From the NCBI GenBank assembly GCA_025350705.1, contig JANXXH010000098.1, positions 1-38,412 of the forward strand: a stretch of DNA of 38,412 bases, given 5' to 3'. This document shows positions 25,437 through 32,966 of this stretch, in pieces (position 1 is the stretch's first letter; the number at the start of each line of letters is the position of its first letter). The stretch comes from Gallionella sp. Lineage in GTDB: Bacteria; Pseudomonadota; Gammaproteobacteria; Burkholderiales; Gallionellaceae. Made by a program: the position numbers and the translations under genes. The notes under the pieces were generated by a model. The model was given only the letters and a program-made list of their open reading frames with translations. It ran no database searches and was not told where the DNA came from.

Positions 25437-26116
25437 TCAGGATTTTGAAACTCCAAGATCAGCATACAACTTGCTGATCATAGCTCGAAGTTCGCTTACC
25501 TCGGCGTCAAGCTTGGCTACGTTGGCCTTAAGGGCAGCAATTTCGCCCACCGTCACATCGCCATCGGGCACTGAAGATGCCAGTGTCCCGGGCCCGCGCT
25601 CATCTTTGGCAGGAGCGCCACACAGCAGATGGGTCCAACGATTTTCGTGTGAACCGGGCTGGCGAGGCAACTCCACCACCGACCACTTTCCGCACGCTCA
25701 GCCAGCTCTACTAGAAAACTTTCTACAGAAGAAATATCAGCGAATTTATGCAACCTTTCACAATTGATGCGAAGCTCACCTGCGGTCAGTGGGCCGCGCA
25801 ATATCAGCATGGCCAGCAAGGCAGTTGATTGCGAAGGGATGTGAAGAACTTTTTCAATGTTGTGCCCATAACGCAACACTCTCCCTCCACTTGTTTCCAC
25901 GATTAGCGATATCCCTCGTAGGCTATCCAGCGCAACCTGTACTTCCGATTCGGAAGCCTCGATAATCGGATCGCGGCTACTCTTCTGGTTGCATCCGGAA
26001 ACTAGGGAATTCAGGGTCAACGGATAAGAGTCTGGCACCGTGCGCTGTTTCTCGGCGAGTACACCGAGGACGCGCGACTCAAGTAAGGAGAGAATAGGTA
26101 GCGTCGTAGGCATCAT
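25437..26116 (-). pseudogene. yceH: yceH (DUF480) gene split by a frameshift
   Basis: YceH/DUF480 proteins are about 215 aa with two winged-helix-like domains and a C-terminal coiled coil; their function is not established. Here the first frame (from ATG 26116) gives [50 protein letters not shown] and [11 protein letters not shown], then loses homology after RAESGR. A second frame picks up at [21 protein letters not shown] and runs through the coiled coil EIAALKANVAKLDAEVSELRAMI to a stop at 25437. One missing base in the repetitive GGTCGGTGGTGG tract near 25672-25682 explains the switch. This is either a true recent inactivation, a sequencing error, or less likely a -1 frameshift site. Together the two frames cover a full-length YceH. 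Confidence 0.85.
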
Positions 26117-26262
26117 TCAGTGAATTGATTGGACTATTAAGTTGTACTACCGCTTTTGGCACTTTGCTGCCGGCCGCAGTAGTCAGCTCTCGACCTAACC
26201 AGTCACCGGAGGCACGAAGGTAACTGGCTCCGGCTTGCGGGGTGGTTGACGTTCAGCTTAAG

Positions 26263-26697
26263 CTACAGGTGGCAAGTGGCGGTCTTGACCTTGGCTTCCC
26301 TGAAGTTCTTTTTTCTGATTCCTGTATCCACTTCAACTTCACCTTTGATTGTTCCCGCAGTGTTTTTGAAAACACCTATAGGTGACTGCCGCAGATTTCT
26401 TGTCCGTATCTGCCCATCATAAACAGCCATTACTGATGTCACTTCGGCATCGACATCACAGTACACCATCCCGACATTACGTGTGGATTCATAGTGGGTG
26501 ATGGTGAATGGAATTCTGATGTAGCAAGTCACCACACAGTAATTATCGGATGGTCCCAGCGTGAGCAGAGGGGCGGCATGAGCTGTCCCGGTGATGAGTG
26601 TTAGCCATAACAATATTTTTAGAGGCACCCTTAAGCATGTAATATCCTCTAACGAATATCCAGTCAGGTAACGGATGGCTGATGTGGGTGCGATCAT
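26263..26697 (-). CDS. secreted protein of unknown function
   Basis: This 144-aa frame has a hydrophobic leader (PLKILLWLTLITGTAHA, likely cut before APLL) followed by about 100 residues with Cys in DNYCVVTCYI, VYCDVDAEV and the C-terminal ATCHL, which could make disulfides in the periplasm. The residues before the leader are long for a signal peptide, so the true start may be the GTG at 26628, giving about 121 aa. The mature part looks beta-rich. I do not recognise the family. It lies alone between the broken yceH gene and the yceI gene, on the same strand. Confidence 0.55.
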   Translation of the reverse strand: MIAPTSAIRYLTGYSLEDITCLRVPLKILLWLTLITGTAHAAPLLTLGPSDNYCVVTCYIRIPFTITHYESTRNVGMVYCDVDAEVTSVMAVYDGQIRTRNLRQSPIGVFKNTAGTIKGEVEVDTGIRKKNFREAKVKTATCHL

Positions 26698-26830
26698 TGC
26701 AGTTGTTGGTGCAAACGAAAGTGCAATTCTAAACTATGCCTTGGCTTCTTGTCCCCGGAAGGAGGTGAGGCCTCACCAGAAAACTGGAGTTTCAAGAAAG
26801 AGCGGCTCTTCTTTCACGCAGTCCAAAAAT

Positions 26831-26860
26831 AAAAAGGCAGTCCATACGAACCGCCTTTTT
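26831..26860 (-). terminator. intrinsic terminator of the yceI-like gene
   Basis: Two 13-nt arms (AAAAAGGCAGTCC at 26831-26843 and GAACCGCCTTTTT at 26848-26860) pair with two G-U wobbles around a 4-nt loop. The minus-strand transcript ends in TTTTT then ATTTTT. It sits 20 bp past the yceI stop and is nearly symmetric. Confidence 0.85.
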
Positions 26861-26880
26861 TGCAACGCAGAAAACTTGAA

Positions 26881-27450
26881 TTAGTCCTTGATCGCTTCGA
26901 TTTCAAAAACCAACTTAACATCATCGCCCACTGCTGGCAGCCCGAACTTAACACCGAAGTCGGAACGTTTGATTTGCGCGCTGGCACCGGCACCGCACTC
27001 TTCTTTTTTGTTCATCGGATTCGTGCCGCAGTTAAACGCGTCGATGGTCAGGGTGACGGGCTTGGTGACACCCAATATGGTCAAGTTGCCGTCCACGCTG
27101 GCGGGTGTATCGCCCTTGAAATGCATCGCAGTGGATTTGTATATGATCGCTGGAAATTCAGCTGCGTTAAAAAAATCCGGGGACTTCAAATGGTCGTCGC
27201 GTTTGGCAAAACCGGTGCTGACCGAGGCGGCCTCAATGCTGATTGCGACAGAACCGGTTTTTGCCGCACGATCCAGGGTGATTGTTCCGCTGGTCTTGTC
27301 AAAGCGGCCTTGCATGGTCGAGAAGCCTAAATGGTTGATACTGAAATGTGGAAATGTGTGAGCCGGGTCTACTGTGTAGCTGTCTGCAGCGAAGGCGGGT
27401 AATGGCAGTGCAAAGGAGATAACGAGGGCTTTGAAGAGTGTCTTGTGCAT
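26881..27450 (-). CDS. yceI: YceI family periplasmic protein
   Basis: This 189-aa protein has a signal peptide (cleavage after LPAFA) and a single YceI lipocalin-like beta-barrel domain thought to bind polyisoprenoid or similar amphiphilic ligands. Family marks include YTVDPAHTFPHFSINHLGFSTMQGRFDKTSGTI in part, SIEAASVSTGFAKRDDHLKSPDFFNAAEFPAI, GNLTILGVTKPVTL and RSDFGVKFGLPAVGDDVKL. AAGGAA lies 6 bp before the ATG. It is transcribed away from the sdh operon, with 190 bp between. The domain is complete, and an isoprenoid ligand could be related to the polyprenyl-sugar genes elsewhere, but that is speculation. Confidence 0.93.
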   Translation of the reverse strand: MHKTLFKALVISFALPLPAFAADSYTVDPAHTFPHFSINHLGFSTMQGRFDKTSGTITLDRAAKTGSVAISIEAASVSTGFAKRDDHLKSPDFFNAAEFPAIIYKSTAMHFKGDTPASVDGNLTILGVTKPVTLTIDAFNCGTNPMNKKEECGAGASAQIKRSDFGVKFGLPAVGDDVKLVFEIEAIKD

Positions 27451-27581
27451 GGATATTCCTTACATGATATTGTTGGAGATCAAACGAATGTTTGATGGAC
27501 GTTCAGCATAGCAACCGGTATTGTTTCTGTAAAGGACACCTCAACAAATTGCATCGACAGCAGCTCTTTTTGATTTTCTCC

Positions 27582-27606
27582 CGCCATGCAAAGGTGTAGC
27601 ATGGCG
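27582..27606 (+). promoter_or_regulatory. hairpin in the sdh leader
   Basis: CGCCATGC (27582-27589), a 9-nt loop and GCATGGCG (27599-27606) form a perfect 8-bp stem followed by TTTATTCGTTTT, 34 bp before sdhC. Being upstream of the operon and not after a plus-strand gene, it could act as an attenuator or leader structure. Confidence 0.4.
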
Positions 27607-27640
27607 TTTATTCGTTTTACGGCACGCCAGAGATCAAGTA

Positions 27641-28015
27641 ATGAATAAACAACGCCCGAAACACCTCGCCCTGCATCTCATCAAATTACCGCTGCCCGGT
27701 ATCGTCTCCATCCTGCATCGCGTCAGCGGACTGTTGTTGTTTTGTGCGCTGCCGTTGTTGCTGCTGATGCTGCAATACAGTCTGACCTCAATCGAGACCT
27801 ATACCCAACTGATGGATGTGTTGACCAACCCGCTGCTCAAGTTACTGCTGCTGGGTTTACTTTGGGCGTTCCTGCATCACTTCTGCGCCGGGCTGCGTTA
27901 TCTCGCTATCGATATGCATTGGGTGCGCGATCTTGCCCAGGCGCGCAACAGCAGCAAAGTGGTGTTGGTGGCGAGTTTGGCGATGACGGTATTGGTGGGA
28001 GTGAAGCTATGGTGA
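27641..28015 (+). CDS. sdhC: succinate dehydrogenase cytochrome b556 subunit
   Basis: This is one of two membrane-anchor subunits of complex II that carry heme b and the quinone site. The 124-aa protein has three hydrophobic helices. The opening KHLALHLIKLPLPGIVSILHRVSGLLLF contains the family's conserved Ser and Arg near the quinone site, and HHFCAGLRYLAIDMHW has the expected heme-ligand His region. The ATG at 27641 is the first gene of the TCA operon. Its stop overlaps the sdhD start by 7 bp, so the two are translationally coupled. Confidence 0.95.
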   Translation: MNKQRPKHLALHLIKLPLPGIVSILHRVSGLLLFCALPLLLLMLQYSLTSIETYTQLMDVLTNPLLKLLLLGLLWAFLHHFCAGLRYLAIDMHWVRDLAQARNSSKVVLVASLAMTVLVGVKLW

Positions 28016-28356
28016 ACCGTGTTGTCACCGGCGCACACTATGGTCTGCGCGATTGGTTGATCCAGCGCATCACGGCGGTGCTGATGGCGGTGTATTGCGT
28101 GGTGTTGGCTGGCTATCTTGTGATGCAACCCTATCAGGATTATGACGTCTGGATCGCGCTGTTCTCCAGCCTAATAGTGCGCACCTTCAGCTTGCTGTTC
28201 CTGTTGAGTCTTTTCTTTCACGCCTGGATTGGTGTGCGCGACATTGTGATGGATTACGTCAAGCCAGCCGGTGTAAGGCTGGTGATTCATGTGCTGGTGA
28301 TTTTGGCTTTGCTGCTTTATACGATTTGGTCGGTGCAGATACTTTGGGGAATGTAA
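28009..28356 (+). CDS. sdhD: succinate dehydrogenase membrane anchor subunit
   Basis: This is the second membrane anchor of complex II. The 115-aa protein has three helices. [15 protein letters not shown] opens the family, and [17 protein letters not shown] holds the conserved heme-ligand His and the quinone-site Asp-Tyr pair. A longer open frame begins at 27742, but the ATG at 28009 overlaps the sdhC stop and gives the standard length. Its TAA stop overlaps the sdhA ATG by one base (TAATG). Confidence 0.95.
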   Translation: MVNRVVTGAHYGLRDWLIQRITAVLMAVYCVVLAGYLVMQPYQDYDVWIALFSSLIVRTFSLLFLLSLFFHAWIGVRDIVMDYVKPAGVRLVIHVLVILALLLYTIWSVQILWGM

Positions 28357-30119
28357 TGGCAGTGGCTAAGAGAACTTTTGATGTGGTGGTGGTCGGTGCG
28401 GGCGGTTCCGGGATGCGCGCGGCGTTGCAACTGGCGCAGGCGGGATTGAAGGTCGCGGTGCTGTCCAAGGTGTTCCCGACCCGTTCGCATACCGTCGCGG
28501 CGCAGGGCGGCATCGCCGCTTCGCTGGGTAATGTCAAAGAAGATAACTGGCACTGGCACATGTACGACACCGTGAAAGGCTCGGATTACCTGGGTGACCA
28601 GGACGCGATCGAGTTCATGTGCCGCGCCGCGCCGGAAGTGGTGTACGAGCTGGAACATTTCGGCATGCCGTTCGACCGCCTCGACAGCGGAAAGATTTAT
28701 CAGCGGCCATTCGGCGGCCACATGCAGGAGTATGGCAAGACCCCGGTGGATCGCGCTTGTGCTGCTGCCGACCGCACCGGCCACGCTCTGCTGCATACGC
28801 TGTACCAACAGAATGTGAAAGCCAACACGAATTTTTTCATCGAGTGGATGGTGCTGGATCTGATACGCGATGCGGATGGCGACGTGCTCGGTGTGACCGC
28901 GATGGAAATTGAAACCGGCGAGGTGATGATGTTTCATGCGCGTGCTACGTTGTTTGCCACCGGCGGCGCGGGTCGCATCTTCCAGTCCAGCACCAATGCT
29001 TTCATCAATACCGGCGACGGACTGGGCATGGCGGCGCGGGCCGGGATTCCGCTGGAGGACATGGAGTTTTTTCAGTTCCATCCTACCGGCGTGTACGGCG
29101 CTGGCGTGCTGATTACCGAGGGCGTGCGAGGCGAGGGCGGCTATCTGGTGAACAAGGACGGTGAGCGCTTCATGCCCAAATATGCGCCGAACGCGAAAGA
29201 TCTGGCCAGCCGCGACGTGGTGGCGCGCGCGATGACCGTTGAGATCAACGAAGGACGCGGTTGCGGGCCGCATGGCGATCACGTCATGCTCAAGCTGGAT
29301 CATCTCGGCGATGATGTGATCCGGCAGCGCTTGCCCGGCATACGCGAGATCGCGTTGAAGTTCGCGCACGTCGATCCGGCCAAAGCGCCGATCCCGGTGG
29401 TGCCGACCGCGCACTACATGATGGGCGGCATCCCCACCAATTTTCACGGACAGGTCGTCGCACCCTACAAGACCGGGCCGGACGAAGTGGTGCATGGCAT
29501 GTATGCGGTGGGCGAATGCGCGTGCGTGTCGGTGCATGGTGCGAACCGTCTGGGCTGTAATTCCCTGCTGGACCTGATCGTGTTCGGGCGCGAGGCAGGC
29601 AGGCAGATCATCGAAGACCTGAAAAACAATCCTCATCCCAAGCCGCTTCCGACTGATGCCGCCGAGCTTCCACTCGCACGGCTGGCGCGACTGGAAAATC
29701 AGAAGGGTGGCGAGGGTGTCGCCGAGGTCGGCGATGCGATGCGCAAGACCATGCAGAAACATTGCGGTGTGTTCCGCTTTCCTGAGTTGTTGACCGAAGG
29801 CGTGGTGCAAATCAAACAGATCGCCGAGCGTGTCGCGCATACCGAAATAAAAGACAAGAGCCGTGTGTTCAACACCGCGCGCATCGAGGCGCTGGAGCTG
29901 GATAATTTGATCGAGGTCGCACAGGCGACGATGATCGCCGCAGAGGCGCGCAAGGAAAGCCGGGGTGCGCATGCCCGCGACGACTTCCAGCAGCGCGATG
30001 ATGTCCACTGGCTCAAGCACAGCCTGTATTTCCGCGAGGGGCACCGGCTGGATTACAAGCCGGTGCGCTTGAAACCGCTTAGCGTAGAATCGTTCCCGCT
30101 CAAGGCGCGGGTTTATTAG
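28356..30119 (+). CDS. sdhA: succinate dehydrogenase flavoprotein subunit
   Basis: SdhA oxidises succinate to fumarate and passes electrons to SdhB. The 587-aa length is standard. Motifs: FAD-binding [14 protein letters not shown] at the N-terminus; His45 in [17 protein letters not shown], the covalent FAD site; [32 protein letters not shown]; and [22 protein letters not shown] near the active site. GGGGA precedes the ATG at 28356, which is preferred over an in-frame GTG at 28326 inside sdhD. Flavinylation should need the SdhE encoded downstream in this operon. The C-terminus ([17 protein letters not shown]) is complete. Confidence 0.98.
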   Translation: MAVAKRTFDVVVVGAGGSGMRAALQLAQAGLKVAVLSKVFPTRSHTVAAQGGIAASLGNVKEDNWHWHMYDTVKGSDYLGDQDAIEFMCRAAPEVVYELEHFGMPFDRLDSGKIYQRPFGGHMQEYGKTPVDRACAAADRTGHALLHTLYQQNVKANTNFFIEWMVLDLIRDADGDVLGVTAMEIETGEVMMFHARATLFATGGAGRIFQSSTNAFINTGDGLGMAARAGIPLEDMEFFQFHPTGVYGAGVLITEGVRGEGGYLVNKDGERFMPKYAPNAKDLASRDVVARAMTVEINEGRGCGPHGDHVMLKLDHLGDDVIRQRLPGIREIALKFAHVDPAKAPIPVVPTAHYMMGGIPTNFHGQVVAPYKTGPDEVVHGMYAVGECACVSVHGANRLGCNSLLDLIVFGREAGRQIIEDLKNNPHPKPLPTDAAELPLARLARLENQKGGEGVAEVGDAMRKTMQKHCGVFRFPELLTEGVVQIKQIAERVAHTEIKDKSRVFNTARIEALELDNLIEVAQATMIAAEARKESRGAHARDDFQQRDDVHWLKHSLYFREGHRLDYKPVRLKPLSVESFPLKARVY

Positions 30120-30150
30120 GCAAGCAAGTAATCATTATGTGGAGGGCAAC

Positions 30151-30567
30151 ATGAAAAGACTATTATCATATGGAGTTGCGATTTTAGGTTTGATGAGCTC
30201 CGCTTCCATAATGGCGGCAGGCAGCGACGAGTTATGGGAGGTGACCAGCAAGATGGAAATACCCGATATGCCCTTTGCCATGCCAGGTCAGACCAGCAAG
30301 CTTTGCATGAAGATGGGAAATGAAAAAAATCCGATCAATGCAATCCCGAAAAATAATGATCAGGATTGCAAAATGACTGACATAAAGATTTTCGGCAGCA
30401 AATCGAGCTGGTATATGAAGTGTGACGGGAAGAATCCGATGACCGGAATCGGTGAGATGAATTACGGTGATGGCTCATACAGTGGCAAGATGAAGATGAA
30501 TTCCATGGACGGCGACGTGATGGTGGCTTATGAAGGCAGGCGTGTCGGCACATGCCGGACAAAATGA
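30151..30567 (+). CDS. DUF3617 family secreted protein inside the sdh operon
   Basis: This 138-aa protein has a signal peptide (LLSYGVAILGLMSSASIMA, cut near AAG) and a DUF3617 domain: LWEVTSKMEIPDMPFAMPGQT, KLCM, CKMTDIKIFGSKSSWYMKC and later MDGDVMVAYEGRRVGTC. Four Cys suggest two disulfides. The ATG at 30151 is chosen over a GTG at 30139 because GGAGG lies 6 bp before it. It sits between sdhA and sdhB, 31 bp and 59 bp from them, where most operons have nothing. It is Lys/Met-rich and by eye less GC-rich than sdhA and sdhB, which points to later insertion. Its function is unknown, and there is no family link to complex II known to me. Confidence 0.85.
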   Translation: MKRLLSYGVAILGLMSSASIMAAGSDELWEVTSKMEIPDMPFAMPGQTSKLCMKMGNEKNPINAIPKNNDQDCKMTDIKIFGSKSSWYMKCDGKNPMTGIGEMNYGDGSYSGKMKMNSMDGDVMVAYEGRRVGTCRTK

Positions 30568-30626
30568 TGAGCTGTGACGTGTGTATTTCAAGCAAACTGA
30601 TTGAACGCTTTGATTAGGAGTTGGCC

Positions 30627-31334
30627 GTGAAGTTTCGTATCTACCGCTATAACCCGGACAAAGACACTGTGCCTTACATGCAGGACTACGAGCTGGACAT
30701 AAGGCATGAAGATAGTTCGCAGGGGAAGATGTTGCTCGACGCGTTGCTGCTCATCAAGCAGCAGGACGACAGTTTGAGTTTGCGCAAATCCTGCCGAGAA
30801 GGGGTGTGCGGCTCGGATGCGATGAACATCAACGGACGCAATGGGCTGGCATGCATCACGCCGCTGCATACACTCAAGGAGCCAGTGGAATTGCGACCGC
30901 TGCCGGGACTGCCGGTGATACGCGACCTGATCGTGGACATGACGCAATTCTTCAAACAATATCACTCGGTCAAGCCGTACCTGATCAACAATGACACGCC
31001 GCCGGAAACCGAGCGTCTGCAATCGCCTGAACAACGCGCGCATCTGAACGGTTTGTACGAATGTATCCTGTGCGGTTGCTGCACCACTGCCTGCCCGTCG
31101 TTCTGGTGGAACCCCGACAAGTTCGTCGGCCCGGCGGGATTGTTGCAGGCGTACCGTTTCATCGCCGATACGCGCGATCAGGCGACCAGCGAGCGCCTCG
31201 ATGACCTGGAAGACCCCTACCGTTTGTTCCGTTGTCACACCATCATGAATTGCGTGGACGTGTGCCCGAAAGAACTGAATCCAACCGAGGCCATCGGCAA
31301 CATCAAGGATATGATGGTCAAGAGGATGGTGTAG
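30627..31334 (+). CDS. sdhB: succinate dehydrogenase iron-sulfur subunit
   Basis: SdhB carries electrons from the SdhA flavin to quinone through three clusters. The 235-aa protein shows SCREGVCGSDAMNINGRNGLAC for the [2Fe-2S] site, CILCGCCTTACPSFWWN for the [4Fe-4S] and [3Fe-4S] sites, and CHTIMNCVDVCPKELNP for the remainder. The GTG at 30627 is the start: AGGAG (30616-30620) is 6 bp away, whereas the TTG at 30621 directly abuts it. The stop TAG (31332-31334) is part of the left arm of a 23-bp inverted repeat, so the repeat defines the protein's end. Confidence 0.96.
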   Translation: MKFRIYRYNPDKDTVPYMQDYELDIRHEDSSQGKMLLDALLLIKQQDDSLSLRKSCREGVCGSDAMNINGRNGLACITPLHTLKEPVELRPLPGLPVIRDLIVDMTQFFKQYHSVKPYLINNDTPPETERLQSPEQRAHLNGLYECILCGCCTTACPSFWWNPDKFVGPAGLLQAYRFIADTRDQATSERLDDLEDPYRLFRCHTIMNCVDVCPKELNPTEAIGNIKDMMVKRMV

Positions 31335-31387
31335 GAGCGGGCCATGCCCGCGAATAAAAATATATCGCGGGCATGGCCCGCTCCTAC
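31331..31387. repeat. REPIN-like inverted repeat overlapping the sdhB stop
   Basis: Two perfectly complementary 23-nt arms (31331-31353 and 31365-31387) surround an 11-nt A/T loop (ATAAAAATATA). The arm begins GTAGGAGCGGGCCATGCCCG, which resembles proteobacterial REP sequences such as those of Pseudomonas. Two inverted REPs with a short spacer is the REPIN arrangement. The left arm provides the sdhB TAG stop and the right arm reaches into the 5' end of the sdhE frame. The RNA hairpin would be very stable and may affect sdhB-sdhE expression. Confidence 0.85.
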
Positions 31388-31396
31388 GGGGGGAGA

Positions 31397-31648
31397 GTGG
31401 ATAAGAATTTGCAGAGAGTGCGTTGGCGCGCGCGGCGCGGTTTGCTGGAACTGGATATCGTACTGGGACGTTTCATCGACGCGCACTACGCTCGGCTCGA
31501 TGAAAAAGAAAAGCAGGCGTTTGAGGAATTGCTGGATATGCCCGACAATCCACTCTGGGATATGATTACGGGGAGAGCGGAACTAGGGGTGCAGGAGGCG
31601 ACGCACATCAAACAGCAGTCGTTACTGGAGAAGATCAGGGCGGTTTAA
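31397..31648 (+). CDS. sdhE: FAD assembly factor SdhE
   Basis: SdhE (YgfY/SdhAF2) promotes covalent attachment of FAD to SdhA. The 83-aa form from GTG 31397 gives the usual start, VDKNLQRVRWRARRGLLELDIVLG in part, with the conserved RGxxE motif RRGLLELD, then LLDMPDNPLWDMITGR. Its length is typical. The open frame extends to an ATG at 31373, but that lies in the right arm of the REPIN-like repeat and adds residues not expected in the family. G-rich sequence before the GTG (31388-31395) is the only ribosome-site candidate and is very close. The REPIN may thus have replaced the original leader. Confidence 0.88.
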   Translation: MDKNLQRVRWRARRGLLELDIVLGRFIDAHYARLDEKEKQAFEELLDMPDNPLWDMITGRAELGVQEATHIKQQSLLEKIRAV

Positions 31649-31679
31649 ATAAGCCGCATAATTCGGGGGAGTTCGTAAT

Positions 31680-32966
31680 ATGGAAAAGAATCGTAACGCA
31701 ACATTGACCCTGGATGACGGGCGCAGCATTGAATTGCCAATCTTGTCCGGTACACTGGGGCCGGATGTGATCGATATTCGTAACCTTGGCAAGCTGGGCA
31801 TATTCACTTACGATCCGGCGTTTTTCTCCACGGCCAGTTGCACCTCGGCGATCACCTTCATCGATGGTGATGCTGGGCTGCTTTACTACCGGGGCTATCC
31901 GATCGAGCAACTGGCCGAACATTCCGATTTCCTTGAGGTATGTTATCTGCTGCTGAACGGCGAATTGCCTGATGCGACGAACAGGGTAGCATTCGTGCGG
32001 AAGGTGACGGAACACACCATGGTGCATGACCAGATGGCGCGCTTCTTCTCCGGCTTCCGCCGCGATGCGCATCCAATGGCGGTGATGGTCGGCGTGGTGG
32101 GCGCCCTGTCTGCCTTCTATCACGACTCACTGGATATCAATAACCCGGAACACCGCGAGATCTCGGCGATGCGCATGCTGGCGAAAGTGCCGACCATTGC
32201 GGCGATGGCGCATAAATACTACACCGGAGCTCCGTTTATGTACCCGAAGAACAAATTCGGCTACGCGGAAAATCTTATGTACATGATGTTCGCCACACCG
32301 GCTGAAGATTACATACCCAATCCGGTGTTGGTACGCGCGTTGGATCGGATACTCATTCTCCACGCCGACCATGAGCAGAACGCGTCCACCTCGACTGTGC
32401 GCCTGGCCGGTTCCAGCGGGGCCAATCCATTCGCCTGCATCTCTTCCGGAATAGCTGCGCTGTGGGGCCCGGCACACGGAGGTGCCAACGAAGCCGCACT
32501 GAATATGCTTGAAGAGATCGGCGATGTGTCGCGCGTGAAGGAATATGTACAGGGCGTGAAGGACAAGAAATATCGCCTGATGGGTTTTGGCCATCGCGTC
32601 TACAAGAACATGGACCCGCGCGCGAGCGTGATGCGCCAGACCTGCCACGAAGTGCTGAAAGAACTCAAGCTGGAAAACAACAAGCTGTTCGAGCTGGCGA
32701 TGGAACTGGAGCGCACTGCGTTGAGCGATCCGTATTTCATCGATCACAAGCTGTACCCGAATGTGGATTTCTATTCCGGCATCGTGCTGCGCGCGCTGGG
32801 CATCCCGACCAACATGTTCACGGTGATCTTTGCGGTGGCGCGCACCATAGGCTGGATATCGCAATGGAACGAAATGATCGGCTCTGGCGATCACAAGATC
32901 GGACGTCCGCGCCAGTTGTATCGCGGCGCGGTGAAGCGTGATTATGTACCGGTGAAAAAACGTTGA
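31680..32966 (+). CDS. gltA: citrate synthase (type I)
   Basis: Citrate synthase condenses acetyl-CoA and oxaloacetate, the first step of the TCA cycle. The 428-aa sequence is full length for the type I, hexameric group. Catalytic residues are in place: His266 in [13 protein letters not shown], His305 in [15 protein letters not shown], and Asp363 in [27 protein letters not shown] and [17 protein letters not shown] are typical N-terminal parts. GGGGGAG lies 8 bp before the ATG. It lies 31 bp after sdhE, and its TGA overlaps the odhA start region, so it is part of one transcript. Confidence 0.97.
   Translation: MEKNRNATLTLDDGRSIELPILSGTLGPDVIDIRNLGKLGIFTYDPAFFSTASCTSAITFIDGDAGLLYYRGYPIEQLAEHSDFLEVCYLLLNGELPDATNRVAFVRKVTEHTMVHDQMARFFSGFRRDAHPMAVMVGVVGALSAFYHDSLDINNPEHREISAMRMLAKVPTIAAMAHKYYTGAPFMYPKNKFGYAENLMYMMFATPAEDYIPNPVLVRALDRILILHADHEQNASTSTVRLAGSSGANPFACISSGIAALWGPAHGGANEAALNMLEEIGDVSRVKEYVQGVKDKKYRLMGFGHRVYKNMDPRASVMRQTCHEVLKELKLENNKLFELAMELERTALSDPYFIDHKLYPNVDFYSGIVLRALGIPTNMFTVIFAVARTIGWISQWNEMIGSGDHKIGRPRQLYRGAVKRDYVPVKKR

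Noticed and set aside
25300-25458. Minus-strand 52-codon frame after yceH as a gene remnant
   Set aside because: It has no start and no recognised family, and a frame of this length is common by chance.
25375-25767. Plus-strand 130-aa ORF over the yceH region
   Set aside because: It is antisense to the frameshifted yceH, whose family motifs are clear on the minus strand.
26675-26884. Plus-strand 69-aa ORF between the secreted-protein gene and yceI
   Set aside because: It contains the yceI terminator and has no ribosome site or recognisable domain.
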